Source of the DNA: Paracoccus gahaiensis
GTDB taxonomy: Bacteria > Pseudomonadota > Alphaproteobacteria > Rhodobacterales > Rhodobacteraceae
NCBI RefSeq assembly: GCF_005048225.1
Contig: NZ_SUNI01000003.1
Span: forward strand, 1 to 64,000
Length of the DNA stretch: 64,000 bases
Reading direction: 5' to 3'
The position numbers were made by a program, and so were the translations under genes. Positions 25,172 through 33,195 of this stretch are shown here, piece by piece (positions within the stretch are counted from its first letter, which is position 1; each line of letters starts with the position of its first letter). The notes under the pieces were generated by a model. It saw only the letters and a list, made by a program, of their open reading frames with translations. It did no database searches and was not told the DNA's origin.

Positions 25172-25939
25172 TCAGTCCTTCGTCTCGGCGGCACGCGCCC
25201 GGGGGCCGTGGAAATATTCATGCACCCAGGGGTGATCGACGCCCAGCATCTCGTCCATGGTGCCGGTGGTCAGGACCTTGCGTTCGGCCAGCACCGCCAC
25301 GCGGTCGCAGCAGGCATGCAGCGTGTCCAGGTCATGGGTGACCAGAAAGACCGACAGGTTCAGCGCGTCGCGCAGGGTGACGATCAGCCGGTCGAAGGCG
25401 GTGGCGCCGATCGGGTCCAGCCCGGCGGTGGGCTCGTCCAGAAACAGGATCTCGGGGTCCAGCGCCAGCGCCCGGGCCAGTCCCGCCCGCTTGCGCATCC
25501 CTCCCGACAGGTCCGAGGGGAAATTCTCGTTGGCCTTCCACGGCAGCCCGGCCATGCTGACCTTCAGCTCCGCCAGCCCCCGCCGCTGCGCGTCGGTCAG
25601 TCCGGGAACGGCGTTCAGCGGCACCTCGACATTCTCGCGCACGGTCAGCGAGGAAAACAGCGCGCCGTCCTGGAACATCACGCCCCATCGCTGCTCCAGC
25701 GCCCGCCGGTCGGCACCCGACAGGCTGCCGATGCGCTGGCCCAGCACGTCGATCTCGCCCGCCTGCGCGGCCTCCAGCCCCACGATGGCGCGCAGCAGCA
25801 CCGACTTGCCGGTGCCCGATCCGCCGACCACGCCCAGGATCTCGCCGCGCCTCAGGTCAAGATCCAGCCCCTCATGCACGACATGGGTGCCGAACTGGGT
25901 GCGCAGCCCCCGGACGCGGACGACGGGATCGTCGCTCAT
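25172..25939 (-). CDS. MlaF-like ABC transporter ATP-binding protein (255 aa)
   Basis: Walker A GGSGTGKSVLLRAIVG (about 37-52), signature LSGGMRKRAGLARALALDPE and Walker B ILFLDEPTAGLDPI are all present, followed by FLVTHDLDTLHACCDRVAVL with the switch His. The GGM form of the signature and GLDPIGA are typical of MlaF/Ttg2A ATPases rather than nutrient importers. The start overlaps the permease stop by 4 bases. It powers the lipid transporter together with the MlaE-like permease. Confidence 0.93.
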   Translation of the reverse strand: MSDDPVVRVRGLRTQFGTHVVHEGLDLDLRRGEILGVVGGSGTGKSVLLRAIVGLEAAQAGEIDVLGQRIGSLSGADRRALEQRWGVMFQDGALFSSLTVRENVEVPLNAVPGLTDAQRRGLAELKVSMAGLPWKANENFPSDLSGGMRKRAGLARALALDPEILFLDEPTAGLDPIGATAFDRLIVTLRDALNLSVFLVTHDLDTLHACCDRVAVLAERKVLTTGTMDEMLGVDHPWVHEYFHGPRARAAETKD

Positions 25940-27027
25940 AGCCCCACCTGCGCGAAGAAGATCGAGAAGGCCGCATCCGCGATGATGACGGCAAAGATCG
26001 CGCTGACCACCGCGGACGAGGTCATCCGGCCGAGCGATTCCGCATCCTTGCCGACCTGCATCCCGGCATGGCAGCCGATCACCCCGATGATGACCGCAAA
26101 CACCGGCGCCTTGGACAAGCCCACGATGGCATGGGTCACGCTGACATCGGACAGTCGCGCCAGGAAGACCGAGGGCGAGATGCCCAGCTCGACCCAGGAC
26201 ATCACCGCCCCGCCCAGAAGCCCCATCAGCGCCGAGACCAGCCCCAGGATCGGCAGCATGACGACCAGCGCCAGCACGCGCGGCAGGATCAGCACCAGAT
26301 CGGGGTCCAGCCCCAGGGTGCGCATCGCGTCGATCTCTTGGCGCATCTTCATCGACCCGATCGAGGCCGTCAGGGCCGAGGCCGTGCGCCCCGCCACCAC
26401 GATCGCGGTCAGCAGGATGCCCAGTTCGCGCAGGATGGAAATGGCGATCAGGTCGACGACGAAGACCTCGGCCCCGAACTGGCGCAGCTGGTCCGAGCCT
26501 TGGAAGGCCAGCACCACGCCGATCAGGAAGGACATGACGGCGACGATGGGCACGGCGCGCAGGCCGGTCTCCTGCGCGTGATGGACCAGCGCGGTCATCG
26601 GAAAGCGCGAGGGATGGCGCAGCCCCCGCGCCATCGCCGCCAGCACGCGGCCCAGATATTCCGCCAGCGCGATCAGATAGACCAGCATGCCGACCATCCG
26701 GGCGCCGGTCGCCTCGAAGATGCGGCGCCAGCGGGCTTGGGCGGGCGGGCTGTCATCCGCCTCCGGCAGGGCTGCGGTCACCGTGTCCAGAAGGCCCTGA
26801 TGATGCTTCGAGAGGCCGGTCAGCGTGGCGCCCCGGTCGCGACGCTGCGCCAGCTCCCACGCGCCGGCGGTGTCCATGCGAGTGACGCCCGCAAGATCGA
26901 TGCGTTGCGCGGCGGGGGTGTCGGACAGCGCCGACAGGGACCAGACGACCAGATCGCCGCTCAGCACGAGGCCATCGCCCTCGACCGCGACCGACAGATC
27001 GGGGCGGGCCGCCGTCGCCCCGGTCAT
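25936..27027 (-). CDS. MlaE-like permease with N-terminal STAS domain (363 aa)
   Basis: The N-terminal 100 residues resemble a STAS domain (GDLVVWSLSALSDTPAAQRI then DLAGVTRMDTAGAWELAQ). The MlaE permease fold follows, with several membrane helices, VMSFLIGVVLAFQGSDQLRQ and SIGSMKMRQEIDAMRTLGLD, the conserved cytoplasmic loop. In many bacteria the STAS part is a separate protein (MlaB); here it is fused. ATG at 27027 is used because the frame upstream is Pro/Arg-rich and not conserved in style; no good ribosome site was found, so a start further upstream remains possible. First gene of the lipid operon. Confidence 0.85.
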   Translation of the reverse strand: MTGATAARPDLSVAVEGDGLVLSGDLVVWSLSALSDTPAAQRIDLAGVTRMDTAGAWELAQRRDRGATLTGLSKHHQGLLDTVTAALPEADDSPPAQARWRRIFEATGARMVGMLVYLIALAEYLGRVLAAMARGLRHPSRFPMTALVHHAQETGLRAVPIVAVMSFLIGVVLAFQGSDQLRQFGAEVFVVDLIAISILRELGILLTAIVVAGRTASALTASIGSMKMRQEIDAMRTLGLDPDLVLILPRVLALVVMLPILGLVSALMGLLGGAVMSWVELGISPSVFLARLSDVSVTHAIVGLSKAPVFAVIIGVIGCHAGMQVGKDAESLGRMTSSAVVSAIFAVIIADAAFSIFFAQVGL

Positions 27028-27394
27028 GGGCGGGTGCGGGCGGAGGTCAGGGGCGGGCGCGGTCCTGACCTTCGGCGGGCGTCGCTTGGCGCCGCCTTGG
27101 GCCGTACTGCCGGACAGGAGCCTGCCCCGCGGGGCAGGCGCGGGGCAGGGAGGATCGCAGTCGTCACGCGTCGCGCTTCCTTGTGCCGGGAATGGTCGAA
27201 GGACCGGGCCCTTGGGGCCCGACCGCCGGGGGGATGGCATCGAGGTCCGTCTCTGACCGCCCTGATGCCCCGCGGGCGGCCGTGCCGCATTGATCCAGAT
27301 CAGCCCGCCGGGGCGGGTGAGCCTTGACCTCTGGTCTAGGCCCCTGCCGCCGCTGCGGCAAGGCCGTTCGCAACGAGGGGTCGCGGGTGGCGGA
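27028..27394. other. Spacer between the lipid-transport and B12-transport operons
   Basis: No gene seen. It carries the upstream region of the MlaE-like gene and the end of the B12 operon, plus one FNR-type half-palindrome listed separately. No clear hairpin with a T-run was found after the BtuC-like gene. Confidence 0.45.
27290..27303. promoter_or_regulatory. FNR-type binding site (TTGAT-CCAG-ATCAG)
   Basis: The sequence matches the FNR/Anr consensus TTGAT-N4-ATCAA at 9 of 10 positions. It lies about 260 bases upstream of the MlaE-like start and about 90 bases after the BtuC-like stop. Paracoccus uses FnrP and Nnr regulators with such sites, so oxygen control of the lipid operon is possible. 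Single sites of this length can arise by chance. Confidence 0.35.
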
Positions 27395-28441
27395 TCACGG
27401 ACGCCGCGCCATGATCCACAGGAAGAAGACCCCGCCGATCAGGCCGGTGACGACGCCGATGGGGATGTCCTCGGGGGCCATGGCCACCCGGGCCAGCGCA
27501 TCGGCGCAGATCAGGAAGACCGCGCCTGCGAAGGCCGAGCCCGGCAGCACCCGGGCATTGTCGCCGCCCAAGACCAGCCGCACCAGATGCGGCATCATCA
27601 GGCCGACGAAGCCGATCAACCCAGAAAAGGCCACCATGATGCCGGTGATCAGCGCCGCCGCGACGAAGACGGTCAGGCGAAAGCGCCCGACCTCCAGCCC
27701 CAGGCTGGCAGCGGTCTCGTCGCCCAGGCTCATGGCGTTCAGCCGCCCGGCCTGCGCCCAGAGCCACAGCCCGCAGGGCACCAGCACCGCCAGCGGCCAC
27801 AGCAGATGCGACCATTGCGCCAGGCCGAGGCCCCCCAGCATCCAGAAGACCACCGTATGCGTGGCGCGCGGATCGCCCAGAAAGATCAGGATATTGGCAC
27901 AGGCCATGAGCACGAAGCTGACCGCCACGCCGGTCAGGACCAGCCGGTCGGCGCTGCCCGCGCCCGCCATCCGCGCCGCGCCCAGGACCAGCACCGTGGC
28001 CAGCAGCGCGCCCCCGAAGGACATCAGCGGCACGGTCAGCGCGCCGAGGAACATCCCCGTATGCAGCAGCGCCGCGATCGCCCCCAGGGCCCCGCCCGAC
28101 GAGATCCCCAGCAGATGCGGATCGGCCAGCGGGTTGCGCGTCACCGCCTGCAGCGCCGCGCCCACAAGGCCCAGCCCCGCGCCGACCAGACCCGCCAGGA
28201 TCGCGCGGGGCAGGCGGATCTGCCAGACGATGCTGGCCTGTCCCGTGCTCCAGTCCGGAGTGACCAGGCCCGGAACTAGGCGGTCCAGCACCACGCCCCA
28301 GACCGTGGACAGGGGCACCGCGACCGCGCCCACCGACACGGCCATGCCGATGGCCATGACCAGCACCGCCACCAGGACGGTGCCCAGCCCCAGCCTCAGC
28401 CCCCGGCGCTGCGCGGTCAGGATCGCGGTGGTGTCGGGCAT
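27395..28441 (-). CDS. btuC: Cobalamin-type ABC transporter permease (BtuC/FecCD family, 348 aa)
   Basis: A protein of about ten membrane helices with FecCD hallmarks: IRLPRAILAGLVGAGLGLVG and ALQAVTRNPLADPHLLGISS near the start, and FSGLIGFVGLMMPHLVRLVL near the C-terminus. This family moves vitamin B12, heme or ferric siderophores through the inner membrane. The operon is preceded by a cobalamin riboswitch, so B12 or a related corrinoid is the likely substrate. It starts 3 bases after the binding protein gene and is the last of three genes. Confidence 0.9.
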   Translation of the reverse strand: MPDTTAILTAQRRGLRLGLGTVLVAVLVMAIGMAVSVGAVAVPLSTVWGVVLDRLVPGLVTPDWSTGQASIVWQIRLPRAILAGLVGAGLGLVGAALQAVTRNPLADPHLLGISSGGALGAIAALLHTGMFLGALTVPLMSFGGALLATVLVLGAARMAGAGSADRLVLTGVAVSFVLMACANILIFLGDPRATHTVVFWMLGGLGLAQWSHLLWPLAVLVPCGLWLWAQAGRLNAMSLGDETAASLGLEVGRFRLTVFVAAALITGIMVAFSGLIGFVGLMMPHLVRLVLGGDNARVLPGSAFAGAVFLICADALARVAMAPEDIPIGVVTGLIGGVFFLWIMARRP

Positions 28442-28444
28442 CGC

Positions 28445-29377
28445 TCAGTCCCCCGCAAAGCCCGCGACCAGCTTCTCGACGGCGCGGATGTTGCGGGGGC
28501 CGGGTGTCGCCTCGACATAGTCCAGGACGACGAAGCGGTCGTTCCGGACCGCGTCGATCCCGGCCAGCGCGGGATTGGTCCGCAGGAAGTCGATCTTCTG
28601 GTCCGCCGTCACGTCGCCGTAATCGACGATCACGATGACCTGCGGATCGCGGTCGGCCACCGGCTCCCAGCTGATCTCGGCCCAGCTTTTGGGCAGGTCG
28701 TCCATGATGTTGCGCCCGCCCGCGGCCTCGATCAGGGCGGTGGGCATGCCGTGCGCGCCGGCGGTGAAGGGCGCCTCGGTGCCGCTGTCATAGACGAAGA
28801 CCCGCAGCGGGGCGGCGCCATCCGTCCCTTCGGTCAGCGCCGCCAGGTCCGCGCGCCAGCCATCCACCAGCGCCTGCGCCCGGTCCTCGACGGCGAAGAT
28901 GCGGCCCAGGTTGAGGATGTCGGCATACATGTCCTCCATGCTGGACCCGTCGCGCGGACCCAGATGGATGCAGCTTTCGGTCAGCTCATAGACGGCGATC
29001 CCGAAGGGGGCCAGCGTGTCGGGGGTGACCTCTCCGCCGACCGTCATGCCGTAATTCCAGCCCGCGAAGAAGAAATCCGTGCCCGCCCCGGCCAGCACCT
29101 CCTTGCCGGGATAGCGGGCCGACAGCTCGGGCAGTTCGGCCACGCCGTCGCGCATCCCATCGTCCAGCGTCTTCCAGCCCGAAATGCCGGTATAGCCGAC
29201 CATCCGGTCGCGCAGGCCCAGGACCAGCATCATCTCGGTCAGGTTCACGTCGTTGGACACGGCGCGGGCGGGGGGCGCGTCGAAGGTCACCTGACGGTCG
29301 CAGCTTTGCACGGTCACGGGATGAGCCAGCGCGGCGGGGGCCGACAGCAGCAGGGCGGTAAGGGACAGGCGGATCAC
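28445..29377 (-). CDS. btuF: Periplasmic binding protein of the B12-type ABC importer (310 aa)
   Basis: GTG at 29377 follows AAAGGA with 8 bases spacing and begins a clear signal peptide (VIRLSLTALLLSAPAALAHP). The mature protein has the class III binding-protein fold of BtuF/FepB with SNDVNLTEMMLVLGLRDRMV and GYTGISGWKTLDDG near the front. Near the end is the typical NPALAGIDAVRNDRFVVLDY. The riboswitch and the BtuC/BtuD-like neighbours point to cobalamin or cobinamide as ligand. Its start overlaps no gene but lies 22 bases after the ATPase stop. Confidence 0.85.
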   Translation of the reverse strand: MIRLSLTALLLSAPAALAHPVTVQSCDRQVTFDAPPARAVSNDVNLTEMMLVLGLRDRMVGYTGISGWKTLDDGMRDGVAELPELSARYPGKEVLAGAGTDFFFAGWNYGMTVGGEVTPDTLAPFGIAVYELTESCIHLGPRDGSSMEDMYADILNLGRIFAVEDRAQALVDGWRADLAALTEGTDGAAPLRVFVYDSGTEAPFTAGAHGMPTALIEAAGGRNIMDDLPKSWAEISWEPVADRDPQVIVIVDYGDVTADQKIDFLRTNPALAGIDAVRNDRFVVLDYVEATPGPRNIRAVEKLVAGFAGD

Positions 29378-29399
29378 GGGGCGGTCCTTTCGGGGGTCG

Positions 29400-30239
29400 T
29401 CACAGATGGAAGGAAAAGCGCGGCGCGGAGCCGGAGCGGTCGATCCGGGCACCCACGCGGAAGGCGCGGGCCAGCACGGATTCGCTCAGCGCGCGGTCGG
29501 GCGGGCCGTCGGCCAGGATGCGCCCCTCGGACAGGACCAGGATGCGGTCGGCGAAGCGGGCGGCCAGCGTCAGGTCGTGCAGCGTGGCGATCACCGTCAG
29601 GCCCAGGCCGCGCAGCAGGGCCAGCAGTTCCAGCTGGTGGCGGATGTCCAGGTGGTTGGTGGGCTCGTCCAGCACGATCACGCGCGGCTCTTGCGCCAGG
29701 GCCCGGGCGACCGCGACGCGCTGCCGCTCGCCGCCCGACAGGCTGCCGAAGGCGCGGTCGGCCAAGGGCGTCACGTCCATCCGCTCCAGCGCCGCCGCGA
29801 TGAGGGGGGCGTCGCCCGGGTCGGGACCGGCCCATCCGGCCGCCCATCCGCGCCGGTGCGGCAGGCGGCCAAGCGCCACGATCTGGCGGGCGGTCAGCGC
29901 GAAATCGGTGGGCTGCTCCTGCAGGACGGCGGCCATCTGGCGGGCGGCTTCGGCGGCGACCATCTGCCACAGGTCGCGCCCCAGCAGCCGGACGGTGCCC
30001 TGCTGTGGGGCGTGGTGGCGATAGATCAGCCGCAGAAGCGAGGTCTTGCCCGCCCCGTTCGCCCCGCAGATCGCCACGATCTGTCCCTGCGGCACCGCGA
30101 AGCTCAGATCCGACAGGATCCGAGGGCCCCGGGGCGGCGCCCAGCTGACACCCGACAGCTGCACCGCAGCCGGGATCGCCGCCGAAAGCGGCGTGACAAA
30201 ATCGGGCGCGGCCAGGGGCCGGCGCGAGGGATCATCCAT
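29400..30239 (-). CDS. btuD: ATP-binding protein of the B12-type ABC importer (279 aa)
   Basis: Walker A ICGANGAGKTSLLRLIYRHH, signature GSLSGGERQRVAVARALAQE and Walker B RVIVLDEPTNHLDIRHQLEL are all intact, followed by the switch His in IATLHDLTLAARFADRILVL. The sequence is of the FecE/BtuD type. ATG at 30239 has AAGGAG 6 bases upstream, a strong site; the longer frame to 30506 only reads through the riboswitch. It is the first gene behind the cobalamin riboswitch, so translation should be shut off when B12 is plentiful. Confidence 0.92.
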   Translation of the reverse strand: MDDPSRRPLAAPDFVTPLSAAIPAAVQLSGVSWAPPRGPRILSDLSFAVPQGQIVAICGANGAGKTSLLRLIYRHHAPQQGTVRLLGRDLWQMVAAEAARQMAAVLQEQPTDFALTARQIVALGRLPHRRGWAAGWAGPDPGDAPLIAAALERMDVTPLADRAFGSLSGGERQRVAVARALAQEPRVIVLDEPTNHLDIRHQLELLALLRGLGLTVIATLHDLTLAARFADRILVLSEGRILADGPPDRALSESVLARAFRVGARIDRSGSAPRFSFHL

Positions 30240-30279
30240 CGAAATCTCCTTCCGGGACACCCCGCCCGGTGGTCGTCGG

Positions 30280-30480
30280 TTTCGATGGCAGGTCTCCTGA
30301 CTTCGCGGGTCGTGACCTCCCCCGCCTTCCCGCACCCGGTGGGGCGCAGTGGCATCGGGGGACGCTCGCCGCTTACAGTTGCGGGGGCAGTCACGGATTT
30401 GGCGCCTGTTGGCTACACCGCACCGTGTTCCCTTTTCACCCGGCCGCGCGTGGCTTGGCCGGGAACCATCAGCACCCTGA
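30280..30480 (-). ncRNA. Cobalamin riboswitch
   Basis: On the minus strand the leader has, in order, GGTGCTGATGGTTCCCGGCC, GGGAACACGGTG, the conserved core CCCCCGCAACTGTAAGCGG and the B12 box AGTCAGGAGACCTGCC (about 30287-30303). These elements in this order define the AdoCbl riboswitch. It ends about 45 bases before the ATG of the ATPase gene. There is no obvious intrinsic terminator after it, so control is probably by masking the AAGGAG ribosome site. The exact 5' end is approximate. Confidence 0.93.
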
Positions 30481-30481
30481 A

Positions 30482-30500
30482 TGCCGCCGCTACGGCGGCA
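30482..30500 (-). terminator. Hairpin between the Bat operon and the riboswitch
   Basis: TGCCGCCG and CGGCGGCA form a perfect 8-bp stem around CTA. It lies 25 bases after the stop of the BatD-like gene and just before the riboswitch leader. No T-run follows. It may end Bat transcription, or be part of the riboswitch leader. Confidence 0.45.
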
Positions 30501-30524
30501 GGTCAAGCCGGAAGGCCGCGCGCC

Positions 30525-31688
30525 TCAGGCCCGCAGGCGCAGATAGTCGGCCAGCCATCCCCGCGCGTCGAAGGCGCCGTCCTGCGTGGGCTGATAGATC
30601 TGCCGGTCCAGCCGGTCCAGCAGGCGGCGATGCGCGGGGCTGTCGGCCCCCCGCCAGGCCCGGTGATCGGCGGCCGCCGCGCGCAGCGCCACCAGATCGC
30701 CCCGGGCCGCCGCCGCGCGCAGGGCGCCCGCATGGGGGTTGGGCCGAAGCCCCCGCAGCCGGTGGCGCAGATCAGGCAGCCGGCGCCGCAGCACCGCCAG
30801 AAGCCCCGCCCCGAAGCCCAGGGCCGCCAGCCCCGCCATCGTCCAGCCCGGCCCCAGCCCCGAGGCCAGCCCCGAGGAGGTGGTGAAGCCCGCAAAGCCG
30901 AAGGGGATCGGCTTCATCGCCGCGACCTCGACCCGGCGGGCGTCGGTGTCGAACCAGACGAAGGGCACGGCCGGCAGCACGCCCGGCTCGCCGGTGCGGG
31001 GGCGCATCTGCCATTCCCAGACCACGCGCGCCACCGGGCCCTGCGGGGTCGGGGTGGTCTCGCGGATCTCGGGCAGGGTGAAGCTGATCAGCCAGGGCTG
31101 GCTGATGTCGGGGCGGGGCGGCAGGTGATGGGCCATCGCGCCCAGGGCCTCGATCGTGACTCGCCGGGTCAGGATGTCGGTCGGCAGCAGCCGGCCCGGC
31201 GGGGCCGACAGCTCGTCGGTCAGGACCAGCGTGCGGGCGGTCATCGGCCGGCTGCCATGGGGGAAGGGCTTCACGGTCAGCCGCGTGGGGTCTGATGTCA
31301 CGCGCAGCGGCTCGCGTGCGCCGGCGCGGGTGATATGGGTCAGGTCATGGACCAGCGGGCCGATCGTCAGATCCCCGGCCTGCCGCGGGAACAGCGCGAT
31401 GTCGCGCTCGAAGATCTGGATCATGCGACCGCCGATGCGTTCCTGAAACCAGCGGTCCTGATCGATCTGCATCCAGTCATAGGCGTCCGAGCCGGGGAAC
31501 TTCAGATCCTCCAGCGAGACGGTCAGGTCGTATTCGCCGCGCAAAGTCAGGCGCACCATCTCGGCCACCACCGGGTTGCCGTGATCGTGCAGGATCATCA
31601 GCCGCGCCTCGCCCGGCGCCAGAGGCGGGGATTCGGCCTGCAGCGGGCCGGCCCAGAGGAGCAGCAGCAGGACCAGCCTTATCACCAC
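30525..31688 (-). CDS. BatD-like membrane protein (387 aa)
   Basis: Signal peptide (VIRLVLLLLLWAGPLQAESP), then about 220 residues of extracytoplasmic beta-rich sequence, e.g. VEMRP-type oxygen-tolerance style segments such as RTLVLTDELSAPPGRLLPTD and QGPVARVVWEWQMRPRTGE. One membrane helix follows (about 280-305, GPGWTMAGLAALGFGAGLLA), and the C-terminal tail is Arg-rich and cytoplasmic. This layout and its place at the end of a MoxR/BatA/BatB operon fit BatD. The start overlaps the preceding gene stop by 7 bases. Sequence identity to well-studied BatD proteins cannot be judged here. Confidence 0.7.
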   Translation of the reverse strand: MVIRLVLLLLLWAGPLQAESPPLAPGEARLMILHDHGNPVVAEMVRLTLRGEYDLTVSLEDLKFPGSDAYDWMQIDQDRWFQERIGGRMIQIFERDIALFPRQAGDLTIGPLVHDLTHITRAGAREPLRVTSDPTRLTVKPFPHGSRPMTARTLVLTDELSAPPGRLLPTDILTRRVTIEALGAMAHHLPPRPDISQPWLISFTLPEIRETTPTPQGPVARVVWEWQMRPRTGEPGVLPAVPFVWFDTDARRVEVAAMKPIPFGFAGFTTSSGLASGLGPGWTMAGLAALGFGAGLLAVLRRRLPDLRHRLRGLRPNPHAGALRAAAARGDLVALRAAAADHRAWRGADSPAHRRLLDRLDRQIYQPTQDGAFDARGWLADYLRLRA

Positions 31689-32296
31689 GGGTCGCCCGCC
31701 TCGGGGCGGATCAGCCCCATCTGGGTGCGGCGGTCATGCTCGGCCTGCAGACGCAGGGTCAGGAACTCGCCCGGATCGTCGGTAATCGTCTCCAGCCAGG
31801 CATCGCTGGCGGCCATGCCGCGCGCCAGCGGCGGGCGTCGCCAGCTTTCCGAGGCGGCCTCGGTCATCGCATTGGCGATCAGATCGTCCGTGGGGCGGCC
31901 TCCGGCGCCGAAGATGCGGCCCGGCGCGGTGCTGTCGCCCAGCTGGGGCGGAAACATCGTGGCGACCAGATCGCGGCTGGCCCGGGCCTGTTCGTCGGCG
32001 GGCGTGGCAAAAAGGACCGCGTCGAAATAGGCGACCGACAGCGGGTAATCGCCCGTCGCCGCCAGGGACAGCGCCCGGTTGTAGGTCTGCGCGCGTCCCG
32101 CCCGGGCGAAATCCGCATCGGCCCGGGCGAAATCGCCCCGACGGTAATGCGCCACGCCGCGCGCCCCGTCATCGTCCAGAAGCGCCAGCGCCACGCCCTC
32201 GGCGCCAAGGCGCAAAGCCAGGGTGCCGATCCCGCCGGGGCCGGCATAGGCCAGAAGCGCCAGCGCGCCGGCCAGAAGGATCGCCGCCGCCCTCAT
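31682..32296 (-). CDS. TPR-like protein of the Bat operon (BatC/BatE-type, 204 aa)
   Basis: ATG at 32296 overlaps the BatB stop (ATGA). The product begins with a membrane or signal segment (AAAILLAGALALLAYAGPGG) and then has TPR-like helices, for example ARGVAHYRRGDFARADADFA and RAQTYNRALSLAATGDYPLS with VAYFDAVL. It ends with charged sequence RRTQMGLIRPEAGDPW. BatC and BatE are TPR proteins of aerotolerance operons, so it is called by context plus repeats. The longer minus-strand frame up to 33166 is a shadow of batB. Confidence 0.7.
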   Translation of the reverse strand: MRAAAILLAGALALLAYAGPGGIGTLALRLGAEGVALALLDDDGARGVAHYRRGDFARADADFARAGRAQTYNRALSLAATGDYPLSVAYFDAVLFATPADEQARASRDLVATMFPPQLGDSTAPGRIFGAGGRPTDDLIANAMTEAASESWRRPPLARGMAASDAWLETITDDPGEFLTLRLQAEHDRRTQMGLIRPEAGDPW

Positions 32297-33195
32297 CGCG
32301 CGCGCCTCAGCATCATCATAAGGGGCAGGGCGGCCAGCGCGGCCAGGAACGGGCCCAGATCCAGAAAGCCGAGCGCCGTCAGGGCGGGATCGCGGGTCGT
32401 CTCGCCGCCGCGCTGCAGCCGCACGGCCAGCCGGTCGACCTCGGCGGCCTCGATCACCTGACCGCCGCCCCGCACCAGCCGGGCCAGTGCCCCGGGCGGG
32501 GGCAGGGGAACCCCCGGCGGGGCGCCCTCGATCCGCAGGGCCCAGATCCGCCCTCCGGCGGCGGCGATGCGCTCGGCCTCGGCCAGCGCCTGCGCATCCA
32601 CCCCGCCCCCGTCCGAGATCAGCACCAGATCGGCGCGGTCGGCTTCGGTCAGCATCTGTCCCGCCAGACCGAGGGCGGCGGCGGGGCGGCTGCCCTGTCC
32701 CGGCACCGTGTCGACGTCCAGCACCGCGACCAGCGTCTGCAGCGTGCGCGGATCGGTGGTGGGGGCCGAGGCGGCATAGGCCTCTCCGCTGAAGAGGATC
32801 AGGCCGGTGGGGCGCCCGTCCAAGCCCTGCAGCAGCGCCGCCGCCGCCTGCTGCGCCGCGGCCAGCGCCGGGCCGCGTGCGACCGAGGGCGACATGTCGA
32901 TGGCGATCAGCACGCTGTCGGTGCGCGCCAGCAAGGGCGCATCGGCCCGGCGGATAGCGGGACTGGACAGGCCCAGGATCAATGCCAGCAGCGCGACCAC
33001 CGGCAGCAGCCGCACCCATCCGTTCGTCGCGCCGTCGAAGCCGCCAAGCGCCTGCATCGCGGCCAGCATCTGCGGCGGCATCACCTGCTCCCACCCCCCC
33101 GCCTGCGGTCCGCGCCGCCAGGCCAGCACCGCCAGCGCGATGGCGGGCAAGAGCGCCGCCAGCCACCAGGGGCGCAAGAGGATCAGCCCGCTCAT
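32293..33195 (-). CDS. VWA-domain protein, BatB-like (300 aa)
   Basis: Membrane helix near the N-terminus (RPWWLAALLPAIALAVLAWR) and another at about 60-80, then a von Willebrand A domain with the metal site DSVLIAIDMSPSVARG (Asp-x-Ser-x-Ser). LVLISDGGGVDAQALAEAER follows in the second half, and a final membrane helix at the end (LGPFLAALAALPLMMMLRRA). This is the usual build of Bat proteins: a VWA domain in the periplasm between helices. Start and stop both overlap the neighbours by 4 bases. It probably forms a complex with BatA and is chaperoned by the MoxR ATPase. Confidence 0.85.
   Translation of the reverse strand: MSGLILLRPWWLAALLPAIALAVLAWRRGPQAGGWEQVMPPQMLAAMQALGGFDGATNGWVRLLPVVALLALILGLSSPAIRRADAPLLARTDSVLIAIDMSPSVARGPALAAAQQAAAALLQGLDGRPTGLILFSGEAYAASAPTTDPRTLQTLVAVLDVDTVPGQGSRPAAALGLAGQMLTEADRADLVLISDGGGVDAQALAEAERIAAAGGRIWALRIEGAPPGVPLPPPGALARLVRGGGQVIEAAEVDRLAVRLQRGGETTRDPALTALGFLDLGPFLAALAALPLMMMLRRAR

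Noticed and set aside
24071..26581. Open frame of 836 codons on the plus strand
   Set aside because: Antisense to the MCE, ATPase and permease genes, whose motifs are unmistakable on the minus strand; the plus-strand product is His/Gln/Arg-rich without domains.
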